64,000 nt of DNA from Leishmania infantum JPCM5 (GCF_000002875.2 NC_009412.2:129001-193000); one strand, 5' to 3'. Shown: positions 1 to 11,137, counted from the stretch's first letter. Notes: generated from the sequence alone by a model not told the origin. Numbers and translations are program-made.

Positions 1-319
1 TTCCATCGTACACTGATCGTCTTTGTCCTTCTGCTTCTTTCAATGCCGCTGCTGCGGTTTACCCCAAGTAAGTTGCGGTACGTGGGAGAGCCTATCTCTG
101 CGCGTGTTCATGTGTGTCGGGCGCGTGTGTGTGTGTGCCTTGCTGAATCTACTGCGTCGCCATCCGGCACACTCACGCACCGAATCGCGCACGACCACGA
201 GCAGAAAGGGGGCTTGTGGAGCGTCTGCTGCACACTTGCTCCTCCCTCCTATTCTTCACGTTTTTGTTTGGTTCGTTCGCCCACAGATAGAGAGCGGGGA
301 GGTCGCTCAGAGAGGCCCT
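1..319 (+). repeat. Duplicated 5' leader, copy 1
   Basis: This segment is identical, base for base as I read it, to 11192-11510. It carries a (GT)n stretch, a polypyrimidine tract and the splice acceptor of the coiled-coil gene that starts at 327. Similarity continues at a lower level to about 390, covering roughly the first 20 codons of that gene, and then ends. The left boundary lies outside the window. Copy 2 precedes an unrelated gene. Confidence 0.95.
285..286 (+). promoter_or_regulatory. Predicted spliced-leader acceptor AG for the coiled-coil gene
   Basis: A T/C-rich tract at about 239-280 ends in CCCACAG. The first ATG after it is at 327, giving a 40-nt 5' UTR. This fixes the start of the 929-aa gene. 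The site is predicted, not mapped. Confidence 0.7.
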
Positions 320-326
320 GGCCGCC

Positions 327-3116
327 ATGTCTCAAGTGCCTCAGCACGACAGCTGTCGCGTTCGGCGACGCCCCCGCCTCCCATCGACGGGGCCGCAGAG
401 CATCCGCAGCAGTACGAGACCGTCATCACGGCCGCGCACGGAGGCATCAGAAAATGCGCCGCCACTGGTGTCGCCAATCGTGTCGCCGCCTGTCACGCCG
501 GTGGTAACGGCGGTGCGGGAGCGCTGCTCCAACACGCCGCCGCCGGTAGGGTGGCAGTACCCATCCTGCAGTCGCTGCCTCGTCTGCGGGCAGCTCGGGT
601 GTGAATCGTGCAGCGTCAAAGTCGACCCAGCCGCCACGAAGCAGAAGCTGGAAAGCCTGCGTCTCAGCACGCCGTACGAGCGCGCAAAGCTCGCCCGCAG
701 CGCTGATGAGCTGCGCAGCGAAGAGAGCCGTCAGCGAGCGCGGCTCGCGGCGCGGTACGAGTCGTGGCTGGAGGACCTCCGTACGGTCGAGTTGATTCGA
801 CGGCACGCTGTGCGTGTTGTAATGCACGAGGCCGCGTACCGGCAGCAGCTTTACAAGGAGGAGCTGGCGCAGCGTGCGGCGTATGTGGCTGCCGCCGATC
901 AACACATACTCCTACTTGCTCTGCAAGCGAGCGAGGTGGCTTCTCGTCATGCGACGCTGGCGCGAGAGCGCGAGGGGTTTGCCCGGTTATCCCGTCACTA
1001 CGCCTACGCAACGCAGGTGGTGCGGTTGCACCAACGCGAAGCCACGACACGTGAGGCGTTACGGTACAACGAGTCCTCGCAGTGGCATCGGCTTCAGGCG
1101 CAGGAGGTCGAGTGCCGCAGCCTCATGGGCGAGCACGCAGCCGAGCAGCACCGGTTCTGCAAGAGCTGCTGGGAGAGTCGAGAGGAGCTCTGCCGCCAGC
1201 GCGTCGCTGGGCTGGAGAGCTTGGCTGCGCTGGCCGTTGCCCACCGTGAGATGCTCTACCAACACGCTCAGCAGCGGTGCATGCTGCTGGCGTCAGCCGA
1301 GCAGGGCAAGCGTGATGTTCTAGCCGAGGAGGCCGCCACTCGCATGCGACTTCGTGAAGAAATGGTGGAAGAGGCGGACTACATTGAAGAGCGCCACCGC
1401 ATCTTCGCGCGCCAACGAGCCACCCTCTGCAAATCCGAGGCGTTGCAGCGGCAGGGTATCCGCGAAGCAGCGGAGCGCAGCTACCACACCCTTTTTCTTG
1501 ACATGAGGGCGGACGAAGACGTCATCTACGCCGCCGAGGTGGAGCGAGCCGATCGTCGTCACTCTCACCTCCTCCTCGCGGTTGAGACTCTTTGCAACAT
1601 CCAGCGTGACGAGGACGCCGCTTTCACTGCCCTGATGATCAGGGAGCGTGACGAGGCCGCCGGCCGCCGAGTGTGGATGGCGCAGAAGGCCGAGGCGAGG
1701 GCGGCACTATGGCACCGCTGCGTGCGCGAGAAGGAGTCTGTTCTCGGCGCTGAGGAGTCTCTCGCCCGCGAGGTGTTGCGCAAGGCTGCCGCGAGTGCGG
1801 AGGTTGCCGTGGCAGAGGAGATTGCCGCGAAGGCGCGTGCGCGGGCCGAGTTTTGCGCCTGCGCCGAGAGCGCTGTTGAGACGCTCGCGAGGGAGGAGCG
1901 TTGTGCCCGCGTTCGCTTGCTGTCACAAATGGCGGCGGATGCAGAGTTAGTGTTGCGCTGGTGTGAAACGAAGCGTCTCGAAAGATTGGCCTTTGCTGAT
2001 AGCGAGGCACCTCTTCGCAGCGTCATCTGCCGGCAAGAGCAGGACGACTGGCAGCAGCTCTGCATCGCCTTCGCTCGCACATGCAAAGCAGTTGAGGAGC
2101 GGGCTGCGCTGGAGTACCAGGCTCGCGCCAAGGCAGCGCGCAGCGCTCTTGACGCCATCGAGCAGGTTGCCTGGGAGGAGGCGCAGGAATGGAAATACTT
2201 GTGCACTGAGGAAACGGAGCAGCGCTGCCGCGCAATCGACGCCTTCCACTACCGCTGCCAAGTGGAACTCCTGTACGAGGAGACGCAGCGACGTGCGTTC
2301 CTCGCTCGCGATGAGCTCTCGGGCAGGGCAGCGGTGCGCGCAAAGACGGCACTCTTTGCACGCTACGCAGCAGAGGCGGCCGTCGCCTCCCTCCAAACGC
2401 GGCTGTGCGAGGTGATGGCATCGGAGGATAGCGCGCGTGCCTGCCTCTACGAGCACGTCGGTGAGTGGTACGACTGGGTAGCGCGCCAGCAGCGTGAAGA
2501 GGAGCTGCGTCTTATCGAAGTACTGGAGCAGCGCATTCAGGAGGAGCTGCGGTCTCGTCAGGAGTACATGCAAGAGGACGAGCGCTTGTACGACCCCGCT
2601 GAGTCTCTCGTGTTTGCGCGCGGCGGCGCCGAGGACGAGGGTCAGAGAGCAGGGGGTGCGGCGGCGGCAGGCCTGAAGCCGGGGCACACTCACGACCTGC
2701 GTGGCGAGCTCGTGCTGCAAACCTTGGGCAACCCGGTCTGCGCTGCCCCCCTCTCAGCCGCTGCTGTGGACTTCCTTGTCGCTGTCATCGACCGCGCCGG
2801 GCGTCGCCGCGACGCCGCTCAAGAGCACTTTGCCGTGGCGGAGCGCAACGCCAGGGAGGCCTCCAAGAAGGTCCTGCAGCATGAGCGCCTGTATGCGGCC
2901 GAGAAGGAGAAGGAGGAGATGTACCAGCTGTCCTCCTGCCGCGAGACAGAGGAGCGTGAGCGGCGCATGCATCAGGAGACACTGGACAAAACGCGCAGTC
3001 AACAGGCGATTGCCGCGGAGAAACGCCGTCTTGCGGAGGTACAGGCGGAGCTGCTGCAGGAGCAGAAGAAGCTGGATGCGCTCAAGGGGAGCATCAACAA
3101 GCAGTACAACCGATGA
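327..3116 (+). CDS. Large coiled-coil protein with N-terminal Cys cluster, unknown function
   Basis: This 929-aa protein starts at the first ATG after a strong splice acceptor. Residues ~1-70 are Pro/Ser/Arg-rich and basic. At about residues 80-95 there is a cysteine cluster of the form CxxCxxCGxxxCxxC (SCSRCLVCGQLGCESC), which could bind zinc. From ~100 to ~770 the chain is almost continuously charged and Ala/Glu/Arg-rich, with many aromatic residues and EE-x-AR-like segments, so a long helical rod or coiled coil is expected. A Gly/Ala linker at ~775-800 leads to a last heptad-rich helix (~830-929) ending in KQYNR. No catalytic motif is visible. Trypanosomatid proteins of this kind are often cytoskeletal or flagellar, but that is inference. 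Its leader and first ~20 codons are duplicated 11.2 kb downstream. Confidence 0.85.
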   Translation: MSQVPQHDSCRVRRRPRLPSTGPQSIRSSTRPSSRPRTEASENAPPLVSPIVSPPVTPVVTAVRERCSNTPPPVGWQYPSCSRCLVCGQLGCESCSVKVDPAATKQKLESLRLSTPYERAKLARSADELRSEESRQRARLAARYESWLEDLRTVELIRRHAVRVVMHEAAYRQQLYKEELAQRAAYVAAADQHILLLALQASEVASRHATLAREREGFARLSRHYAYATQVVRLHQREATTREALRYNESSQWHRLQAQEVECRSLMGEHAAEQHRFCKSCWESREELCRQRVAGLESLAALAVAHREMLYQHAQQRCMLLASAEQGKRDVLAEEAATRMRLREEMVEEADYIEERHRIFARQRATLCKSEALQRQGIREAAERSYHTLFLDMRADEDVIYAAEVERADRRHSHLLLAVETLCNIQRDEDAAFTALMIRERDEAAGRRVWMAQKAEARAALWHRCVREKESVLGAEESLAREVLRKAAASAEVAVAEEIAAKARARAEFCACAESAVETLAREERCARVRLLSQMAADAELVLRWCETKRLERLAFADSEAPLRSVICRQEQDDWQQLCIAFARTCKAVEERAALEYQARAKAARSALDAIEQVAWEEAQEWKYLCTEETEQRCRAIDAFHYRCQVELLYEETQRRAFLARDELSGRAAVRAKTALFARYAAEAAVASLQTRLCEVMASEDSARACLYEHVGEWYDWVARQQREEELRLIEVLEQRIQEELRSRQEYMQEDERLYDPAESLVFARGGAEDEGQRAGGAAAAGLKPGHTHDLRGELVLQTLGNPVCAAPLSAAAVDFLVAVIDRAGRRRDAAQEHFAVAERNAREASKKVLQHERLYAAEKEKEEMYQLSSCRETEERERRMHQETLDKTRSQQAIAAEKRRLAEVQAELLQEQKKLDALKGSINKQYNR

Positions 3117-4666
3117 CCGCGTGCCTCTCAGTTGCGCTTCTTCTCTCGCGACGTCGTGCCACGTATATGCGTCCGCTTTGTGCGGGTTTTCTCGGCTGCT
3201 TCTGCCGCCGTGTGTGCGGTGATACTGCCGTGATGGGTGTGATGTTGCTCAGAATAGCGTCGTCGCCATAGACGTTGTGCTTTTCGCTTGTTGTGGTTCT
3301 GCCCTTCGTGGCTTTCTTTCTTTTCAGATCGCGCGCGTGAGCCCGTCTCTTCCCTCTCTTCCTCCCCCCTCCCTCTGCCGGCGCTGCCTTCCTCGATTCC
3401 ACATTGCTTTATGCCTTCTTGCTAACGCCTCCTTCACGATGAGTAGTACGTTGGCACTGCAGGGCGCGGGTGGATGTGCAAGAGGGGGTGTGGGGACGGA
3501 AGGGCCACAGAGCGCTGCACGAGACCCGACACACGGGCGAGCACGCTGCCTTTGTCAGCGCAATTTTTTTTGTTGTTGTTCTAGATACCTTAGATGCCCT
3601 CTTCGTTCTAGTCTTCCTCCTCTGGTCGACCCCTCCACCCCAGCGCCTCCCCGCAAACTTGCACTCTGTTTCTCTGTCTCGCGCGCGCTGACTCAGCACG
3701 ATGCCAGCGGTTCCTTTGGGTCTTTGGCGTGCCCTCTCTCTCTGTCCAATGCAGTCTAGTGCTACGTCGTCTCTGTGGCACTCGTAAAGAGGGATTCCTT
3801 CCCTTCCTTCCGCTCAGCACTTGGGGACCAGAGGATGGCTGTAGCCGCAGCAGCTCTTGTATTTCCTTTGGTTCTCCCTCACCTCCCGACATCCTCGCGC
3901 CTACTGCCACTTGCTCTCATTCCCTCTCCCTTGCTCGCTTTTTGCAACCACAGTGTCCAGAACTCCGACAAACACGTCACAGCACCTCCTCTTGCGTTGC
4001 CACCCACTCTCTCACACACACCTGCACGCACACAATCGTGGGCGTGCACGCATCTATCTGGGTGCTTTCGCCGTTCCCTGCCTGCTCATCCCTTCGCCTT
4101 CTTCTAACGACTTTACACAATCTTCACCCCATCCTCTCCCTCACCCCCTCTTCCTTTCTGTGTCTATCGCTACGGGTTGTAGTGACGCATCGCTCGCCTC
4201 CGCACACAACCCCGCAAACACCGCAGCAGCGCTCCTGGCTCCACACTTTCCCTCTGCTGCTTTTCCTTTTGTTTCTGCCGTCCTCGTGCTCTTCACGCCA
4301 GGCCACTCATCCTCTCCATAATAACGGGCTCTGAGGGAAAGCACCGGGTCCTTTACGCCCCTCCCTTTCACCTTTCGGGTCTCTCTCTTTCTCTTACTCC
4401 GCACTTCTCCGGCCCCCATCACCGACGCCGTCGCTCCTCGTCTGCACGCCTCCTGCTTTGCTCGTCTTGTTGTCCCCTATATATGTCTCGACGCGCAGCA
4501 AGATGCCGGTCGGCAACGCTACCCCCGCCCCTCCCTCACGCGCGAACCACGCTGGTGTGTGTGTGTGGCTGTGTCTTCCACCTTCTCTTCCCTGTTAGTC
4601 TATTCTGCCTTTCCGTTTGGTAACCTCTCCCTCTTCTCTTCTCGCACGTCTCTGCACCCCCACCCG

Positions 4667-5210
4667 CTCATGACGTGCGGGGGTGGGGAGGGGCCACTTC
4701 AGCGTGGCATCTCAGGACACAGGGGGGGCGCTCGCTCTCTCTCTCTCTGTGTGCGGAGGAGCGAAGCAGCCCCCCACCGCCCACCCTCTTCGCTATCCCT
4801 GCCAATGCGAGGCCACTTCTGGTGGTGGCAAGCTCAAACGCGCCCTCATGATGTGTCGGAGGCGCCAGAGCGATGCGTCGCTGCTGACGCCGGCGGCCAG
4901 GTCCCGGAGTGGGGCGGTGTCGGTGCGACCTGCGACCGTGAACACGTCTGTGCCGCCCACATCGATGGGCAAAGCGCCAGCGGGAGTCGAGCGAATCCCA
5001 CCCAACCCTCACACCGCCCACTGCGGGGGGGGGCCGGGGTGTCGCCCCGCGAGGGGTGCACCGCAGGGGTGGCGGCCGGCATAATGGGCCGGCTGTGAGG
5101 CGGCCTGCACAGCGGCGGGGGTAGTGCGTAGAGTGCGAGCGGCGGGTGCCGGGTGGAGAGAAGCTTGGCTCATGCCGTACGGCAGAGAACGAACACGTTG
5201 GAAAAACAAA
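4667..5210 (+). mobile_element. SIDER2-like retroposon, copy A
   Basis: This ~0.54-kb element is repeated at 30617, 35799, and inverted at 39509 and 42893. It starts with CTCATGACGTGCGGG and has a second related motif, CTCATGATGTGTCGG, about 180 bp inside. It ends after an AGAGAACGAACACGTTGG-type sequence with a short A-rich tail. Two related signature blocks, this length and an A-rich end match what I recall of Leishmania SIDER2 elements, which are degenerate non-LTR remnants of the ingi/L1Tc group. It has no coding capacity. Compared with the other copies it has about 28 extra bases near 5115-5142. It lies in sense to transcription, in the spacer after the coiled-coil gene. Confidence 0.8.
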
Positions 5211-8200
5211 ATGTGTAGTTTTTCCGGCATCGGCCTCCCTCCTCCTCTTCATTTTTTCTTTGCCTTTTAGCGGGTGTTGTGAGGGTCCTCGTCCGGTCAT
5301 CAGGATCCACCAGACCTGAGTGAATCCATCCCGCACGCTTCTGCTCGTCCCTACTGGACAGTGTGGCTAACCCGCCCTCTCTCTCTGCGTTCATCTCTTA
5401 CGCTTTTACTAATTTACGAAAGGGTTGGGGAGAAGGCGAGGTGCGCTATCTTCCCCCCTCCCTTCCCCACAACCAGCTTTCTGCGTTCCCCCACCCCACC
5501 CACCCACAGAGCTACTTACATGCCGCTAGGCAGTCAAACAGAATGCGCCGTGCGCGTGCATATCGCCGGTTCGCCGTCTCTCGATCGCGCTCGGTCCCTT
5601 TCTCTCTTCCTCCCTCTCTCTCTCCCTCCCTCCCTCCCTCGCTCTCTCTCTTCCCCTACATACACAGGGCTAGTGTTTTCTCGTGTTCTTCGTCATTCCC
5701 TGTTTGCCTTATTTCGGTGTTATTTTTCTTTTGCCTTTAACATCTGGACGGGACCGCTTCGCTTGCTTCTTCTCCCTCCCGCCCGCCCATCTCTCTCTAT
5801 ACTCTGCAACAACACCGCTTGCTTACCTATCTTCCATCTCTTTTTGTGCGGTTGTGTTCCCCCGCCATGCTTCTCTTTATTTTCCCATCTTCTTCCTGCA
5901 ATACACCGGAGAGGTGCAGAGCCGAAAAAGACAATCAGCAGCGCGTCATCTCTTTCAGCTCGGTGCTGCGTGGTATTGCGCTCTCGCTCTATGTTTTGTG
6001 TTTCCTTTCGAGCACTGAACTTCTCCACCCACGCCACCCACCCCTCTTTTCTTGCATGCACATATACGCACACACACACATGCAGAACCCATACATGCAA
6101 GAGAAAAAGAAACATGCAGGCCTTCACTGGACAGATGGCGAAGTACGGCTAGTCGTTTCTTTCTTTTCCGGCGTTTCTCGTTGTCTGCACTCACGTTCTT
6201 TCGTGTGTGTGCGCGCGCCAAAGAGGCGGTCGCACAAGACGGTGGGGGAGAGAGAGACAGCGGCAGTACTGCAGAGGACTCCGCACGTATTCTTGTCTGC
6301 GTACGATCCCTGCGTGAGTGGCATCAGAGTGAACTTGGTGCTGAGCGCCGTGCGCACGCACTATCTGCCCCTTCCCATCCCCCTTTCCCCGCACCCACCT
6401 ACTGCTCGCCACTCTCCTTCTCTTGCAGCCGTTTTCTTGAAGTACCTGTCTTTGGCTGTTGGGCCTTTTTGTCTCGCTCGCTCACACCTCTCCTCTTCAC
6501 ATGCGCATACAATCTTTTTTTTTTCTAAGTCTTACTGTGCTTCGGCGTCTCTTAATTATTTTTCGTTCTCCTTTTCCGTGCATGACGCATCTGCCGTCTT
6601 CTTTGGCCCGCTACCTCCCTCTTCCCTCCTCCCTCTCGCCTTTTCTTTTGTGTCGTCGTTTCGGCGGCAGCGAAGGGGGGAGACGATGGGTTAAGCACCG
6701 TGCACCGGCACAGTTGTGTCGGCGTGTGTGTGTGTGTGTGCGTGCGTGCGGGCCTGTCGTACAAAGATGGAAACGGATGAGCTCAGCGTTGCCAGGAATC
6801 ACCCTCGCTTCGTTTCGTCACCCTTCAAACTTACATGAAGTCAGGCGCGCTAAGACACACACGCACGCACATGCGCGAGCAGCATGAACATACAGCCAAG
6901 AAAGAGTTGCCCGGAAGAGCAGTACGACAGTAACGCAACCAGAGCAGAAGTTTGTTTGTTTTTTATTATTTCCTCACATCACCCTCCCCCATTTTCTCTC
7001 CTCATCGTTCATATTTTATGCTCAATGTGTTCACCCTCCCCCTTTTCCGTCTCCATCTTTTTATTCTGTTGGTGTTTTTACGTTCTCTTGTGTTTCCTGC
7101 GTTATCTATAGTGCTCCTCCTCTTTTTTAACGTCTTGCATGCTGATCCTCCTACTCCCCTCTTCCATTACCACTCGCCCACTGTTTGCCTCTCTCGTACA
7201 CCTCTTTCCACGAGTCTCCTCCTCTCTGCACTCTATGCTTGTTATTTCTGCTGTTCTTGTGTATGCATATGTGTATGTATGTATTGTGTTTATGCGAGAC
7301 GGGCCTCCCTCCCCTCCCTCATTACCCCATCCCACATATTTTGCATCCTTTTCCCTCTCCGACACTCACTCGCTCTCTTCGTTTCTCTTTTTTTCTTATT
7401 TTCTTGTGTTCTGTGGTGATTGTGTTCGTGTTCTCGTTTCCCCCTCCCCTTTCCACCCTTCGTCCTTGTCTGCATGTGCCTGTGGCTGTGCGATTTCTCT
7501 TTCCGCTCCGTTCCTCCTCTCTCTATTTCTGGGGCTCGTTATTCCCACCTCCCTCCTCTCTCTCTAACCCCCCCCGGTGTCTCTCTCCCTCTCGTCTTCG
7601 CTGTTTTACACATTTTTGCTATTTGCCTTTTCCTCTCCTTCATCCTTCCTCTACTCCCTCCCCTCCCCACTCTCTACCCCCCCCCCCAAACCTCCCTGTC
7701 CCCTACCTTTCACCTCGTTCTTGCTTTCATGTGTTTACCCCCACAAGCACTACATCTCTGCCGCTCCCCTCTCCCCTCTTCTCTCCGGTAAGTTTGTGTG
7801 TACGTGCGTGTGCACTGCTGCGTTCTTTACCTCTCCCTCCCCTCACCCCCGGGTCGTCTTCCACAGACTTTGGTCTTCTTCCTCGCATTTGTATTGGCGT
7901 CTCGTACCTCCCGCTGAGTTGTTTTCCTTCGTCTCTTCCTCCTACGCTCTAACAGTCACTCATTGAGTTGTTTTCTTCGCTTCCTGTCTGTTTCTTCCCC
8001 TGTTTTCGTCTGCGTGTCTGTTAGGGTGCTTTTGTGCGTGCGTATGCGTGTGTGTGTGCGTGTGCATGTGTGTCCCTTCCGCGTGGGCGCGTGCGGACCG
8101 TTCGTGCCCATCTCGAATTTGGGTGGATGCCCGTTCGCCGTCCACGCGGGTACGGCGTGCGTGCGTGCGTGCGTTTTTGTGTTTGTTAGTCTGCGTGTTT

Positions 8201-8780
8201 TCGTTGAAGTCGTAATTACTTCACAGGCGACGTATGCTTGGTAATGATGAGGCGCGGTAAGAGCAGCAGTTGAAACCAAAAAGAAAAACAACAACAAAGA
8301 CGAGGGAAAGCCGACCGAGTTAATGGCAAGATGGATGCGCACGTCGAGCAGGTTCGGAGTCTGCGCTGCGTTATTCACTCGAGTCGTGGAGCGATCAGAA
8401 ACTGTTAACGGAGAACCTCAGCGCGGATGGGCATGGCGGGGAGCAGGAACCTGGAGGCGGACGTCATGCTCTGCGTTAATGCGTAGGAACGATATGCGTG
8501 TCCCTTTCGATTCCCTCATCTTCTTCACTTGAGCCTACCGCGTGCACCTCTCTTCTTTGACCAGTCGCACACATGTCTCCGTGTGCATGCTTCCGGCTGT
8601 CACTACTTCGTCCCCCTGCCCCCCCTCTTTTCCCCTTCCCCACCGGAGACACAGACGCAGCAGGCACGGCACAGAAAGAGTTGCTCCTCGTCCAACACCG
8701 GATCACGTCTTCCATCGTGCGTTTTTGTCGGCCGGTTTGGGGCCGCTTATTCCGTCCATCTCTCCTCCTCGTTTCCGCGC

Positions 8781-8782
8781 AG
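8781..8782 (+). promoter_or_regulatory. Predicted spliced-leader acceptor AG for katanin
   Basis: The tract CCATCTCTCCTCCTCGTTTC is followed by CGCGCAG. The next ATG is at 8803, a 20-nt UTR. This supports that start over the open frame that continues upstream. Confidence 0.75.
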
Positions 8783-8802
8783 CTTTGCGTGTGCGCGGCA
8801 CC

Positions 8803-10395
8803 ATGCAAGCATCTGTCGCGAGCGAGATCGTCAAGGCCGTCCATAAGGCCCGCAACTGCGCCCTCTACTGCGACTACAAAACCGCCCTTCAGTACTACAG
8901 CAGCATTCGAAATGAGATCAACTTGCACACCCGAAGCATCGACGACGTTCTCTGTAGCCAGTGGATGAGTCTGCTAGGGGAACTGGAGAGCGAGGCGCAG
9001 ATCATCCGCGATACGCAGGCGGAGTTGCACTTGTTCATTGACCCTAACGCTGCCAAGCGGCGCGAGCCGCCTGACTGCGATGAGAATCGCAGCAGTAGCA
9101 GCGCCGAGAAAGCTGTCGTGCCGAGGACGGGGACCAAAAAGAAGCCACGAATCGGAGCCTCGCTCGCGAACAGCGGCGGGTCCAACATCAGCGTACAGAA
9201 CGCGAAGCTCTACGGCGACAAGGACCGCTTCGGCCCGGCAGAGGGCCCGCAGATCCCACCAGCTACGCGTCAGCCAGCGCGCAGCGCGGCCTCCTCCTAC
9301 GCAGCGGTGTCGCCACCCTTCTCGAGCAGCGGGGTCGGCGTTGGTAGACCCGTGGCTGCGGCGCCCGGTGTTGGCTTCCGTCAAGGTGCTGGCGCGTCGA
9401 GTGGTACGGGGGCCGCTGCAAGGGGGAGAGTGAAGGGTAAGAGTGCAGCGACCCGCTTTGCCGGCCGGGCTGGGGAGGAGGAACTTGTTCAGCTCATCGA
9501 GGCCGACATGCACGTCGGCAAGCTGCCGGTCACGTGGGATGATATCGCGGGCCTCGAGGAGGCGAAGCGACTGCTGGAGGAAGCGGTGGTGTACCCGGTG
9601 CTCATGCCCGATTACTACCAAGGCATCCGCCGGCCGTGGAAAGGCGTGCTCATGTACGGTCCGCCGGGCACCGGCAAGACAATGCTTGCCAAGGCGGTCG
9701 CCTCAGAGTGCAACACCACATTCTTCAATATATCCCCCGCGACGCTCACGAGCAAGTGGCGCGGCGATAGCGAGAAGCTTATCCGGGTGCTTTTCGAGAT
9801 GGCGCGCCACTACGCCCCGAGCACGATCTTCATCGACGAGATCGACTCCCTGTGCGGGCAGCGAGGCGGCGGCAACGAGCACGAGGCCTCGCGACGGGCA
9901 AAGGGCACGCTGCTGGCGCAGATGGACGGTGTCGGGGTGGACACCGACAAGATCGTCATGGTGCTCGGCGCGACGAATCACCCGTGGGACATCGATGAAG
10001 CGATGCGCCGCCGCCTTGAAAAGCGCATCTACATACCCCTGCCCGATGCGGCGGACCGCGTGGAGCTGTTCAAGATCAACACAAAGTCTATCAAGCTGGG
10101 CAGTGATGTCGACTTTGTGAAGCTGTCCCAATTGCTAGAGGGCCGCCACTACAGCGGCGCCGACATCACGAACCTGGTGCGAGATGCGGCTATGATGACT
10201 ATGCGGCGCTTCATGAAGGAGGCGGACAAGACAACGTTGAAGGAAAACGCGGCGGAGATTGGCCGGCAGGTGGCGGAGCAGCCCATCAACATGAGTGACT
10301 TTCTGGCCGCCATGAAGAAGGTCCCGAGCAGCATCAACGCCGACAACATCAAGAAGTTCGAAGCGTGGAAGAAGGAATTTGAACTGAACATTTAG
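8803..10395 (+). CDS. KAT60: Katanin p60-like microtubule-severing AAA ATPase
   Basis: This 530-aa protein matches the usual katanin p60 length. Residues ~1-70 form a helical MIT-like domain resembling the katanin N-terminus (NCALYCDYKTALQYYSSIRN). A Ser/Ala/Gly-rich linker spans ~90-220, and the AAA module runs from ~225. The Walker A GPPGTGKT is at about 286-293, Walker B IFIDEID near 341-347, and the second-region arginines are in the AMRRRLEKRIYIPLP segment. The C-terminal helix (KKFEAWKKEFELNI) is typical of the meiotic AAA clade. Family knowledge: p60 hexamers pull tubulin tails and sever microtubules in spindle, cytokinesis or flagellar length control. Trypanosomatids carry several p60 paralogues and I cannot say which this is. 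Fidgetin or VPS4 are less likely because of the N-terminal domain. Confidence 0.9.
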   Translation: MQASVASEIVKAVHKARNCALYCDYKTALQYYSSIRNEINLHTRSIDDVLCSQWMSLLGELESEAQIIRDTQAELHLFIDPNAAKRREPPDCDENRSSSSAEKAVVPRTGTKKKPRIGASLANSGGSNISVQNAKLYGDKDRFGPAEGPQIPPATRQPARSAASSYAAVSPPFSSSGVGVGRPVAAAPGVGFRQGAGASSGTGAAARGRVKGKSAATRFAGRAGEEELVQLIEADMHVGKLPVTWDDIAGLEEAKRLLEEAVVYPVLMPDYYQGIRRPWKGVLMYGPPGTGKTMLAKAVASECNTTFFNISPATLTSKWRGDSEKLIRVLFEMARHYAPSTIFIDEIDSLCGQRGGGNEHEASRRAKGTLLAQMDGVGVDTDKIVMVLGATNHPWDIDEAMRRRLEKRIYIPLPDAADRVELFKINTKSIKLGSDVDFVKLSQLLEGRHYSGADITNLVRDAAMMTMRRFMKEADKTTLKENAAEIGRQVAEQPINMSDFLAAMKKVPSSINADNIKKFEAWKKEFELNI

Positions 10396-11137
10396 AAGCC
10401 AGGGCGGTAAACGTAGGTGCACGCTTTCTTCTGCGGTCGTTTTGTTGGTGGCTCAGTGTCGCCTCACTCATCTGCTCATGTCCTCACTGCCTCCTTCCCT
10501 TCCCTCCCCTTCCCACGCAGATACCGATGAGAGACACGGTCGAAGGTGTTGAAACGCGTCCTGCCGGGACTAGGGTGGAGGCGAAATGGGCGAGGAGGGA
10601 GGGGGAGGGCTAACGGGGACTGCAGGTGTCATGGCGGACTGGTAGAGGTGCAGATGGGTGGATGTGTATGTGTGCCTTTGCTTGGCATTCCTCCACCCTT
10701 CAATCGCTCTTCTCCCCCCCCCTCTAGCCGTCTGTCAACTTGCGTGATTCCTTGTCCTATGTATGGTGCTTTTTTTTTACCTCTGTTTTCCTGTGGCGCG
10801 TGCGCGTTTACCGGGCTAGAAGTTGAGTCTGTGTTTTCTACATGTGCGCGCTTGTGGGTTCGAGGCGCACACAACGAAAGAGGCAAGGAGCGCGCACTGG
10901 GGCGAAGGGTGCGGCCGCAGCGTGTGCTGTCTGGTGCTTCGACTTACGGCCTCTCGCAAATACTGCGTGCGTGTGCGTGGTGCCTGCACCTCTTTCCATC
11001 TCGCGCAGCAAGGATCTGCCGTGGCATGCGTTCTGCGCACGTGCCGTGCATGAGCTTTATGAGGAAGGGGACCTGCTGGCTCTGAGCCCGCACCCCCCCT
11101 CTCCCCTCTCCCCAGTGCCCACTCACTACACCACGGT
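10396..11137. other. Spacer with the acceptor for the 836-aa gene
   Basis: No gene is visible. It contains a T-run with polypyrimidine at about 10768-10790 and, at its right end, a long C/T tract leading to the acceptor at 11114-11115. Confidence 0.7.
11114..11115 (+). promoter_or_regulatory. Predicted spliced-leader acceptor AG upstream of ATG 11138
   Basis: The tract ACCCCCCCTCTCCCCTCTCC ends in CCAG. The first ATG after it is 11138, 22 nt away, and it opens the 836-codon frame. Confidence 0.6.

Larger units (their letters stand above)
3117..8802. other. 5.7-kb spacer without a convincing gene
   Basis: The + strand is strongly C/T-rich with homopolymer runs, GT stretches and (CCCT)n-like blocks near 5610-5660. 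Open frames here translate to Ser/Pro/Leu/Cys-rich low-complexity strings, so I call none of them genes. A SIDER2-like element lies at 4667-5210. A C-run sits at about 7677-7687. The region should hold the 3' UTR of the coiled-coil gene and the 5' flank of katanin. Confidence 0.7.

Noticed and set aside
4668..5336. Long open frames inside the repeated elements (both strands, same in all copies)
   Set aside because: They are shared because the elements are near-identical. They match no reverse transcriptase or other protein and are a by-product of GC-rich sequence.
5361..7952. Several + strand frames of 250-290 codons (for example 5361-6152, 5819-6694, 7185-7952)
   Set aside because: All are Pro/Ser/Leu/Phe strings from pyrimidine-rich UTR sequence and overlap one another in different phases.
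10800..10880. tRNA-like GGGTTCGAGG sequence in the spacer after katanin
   Set aside because: No anticodon arm, D-arm or acceptor pairing can be formed around it.
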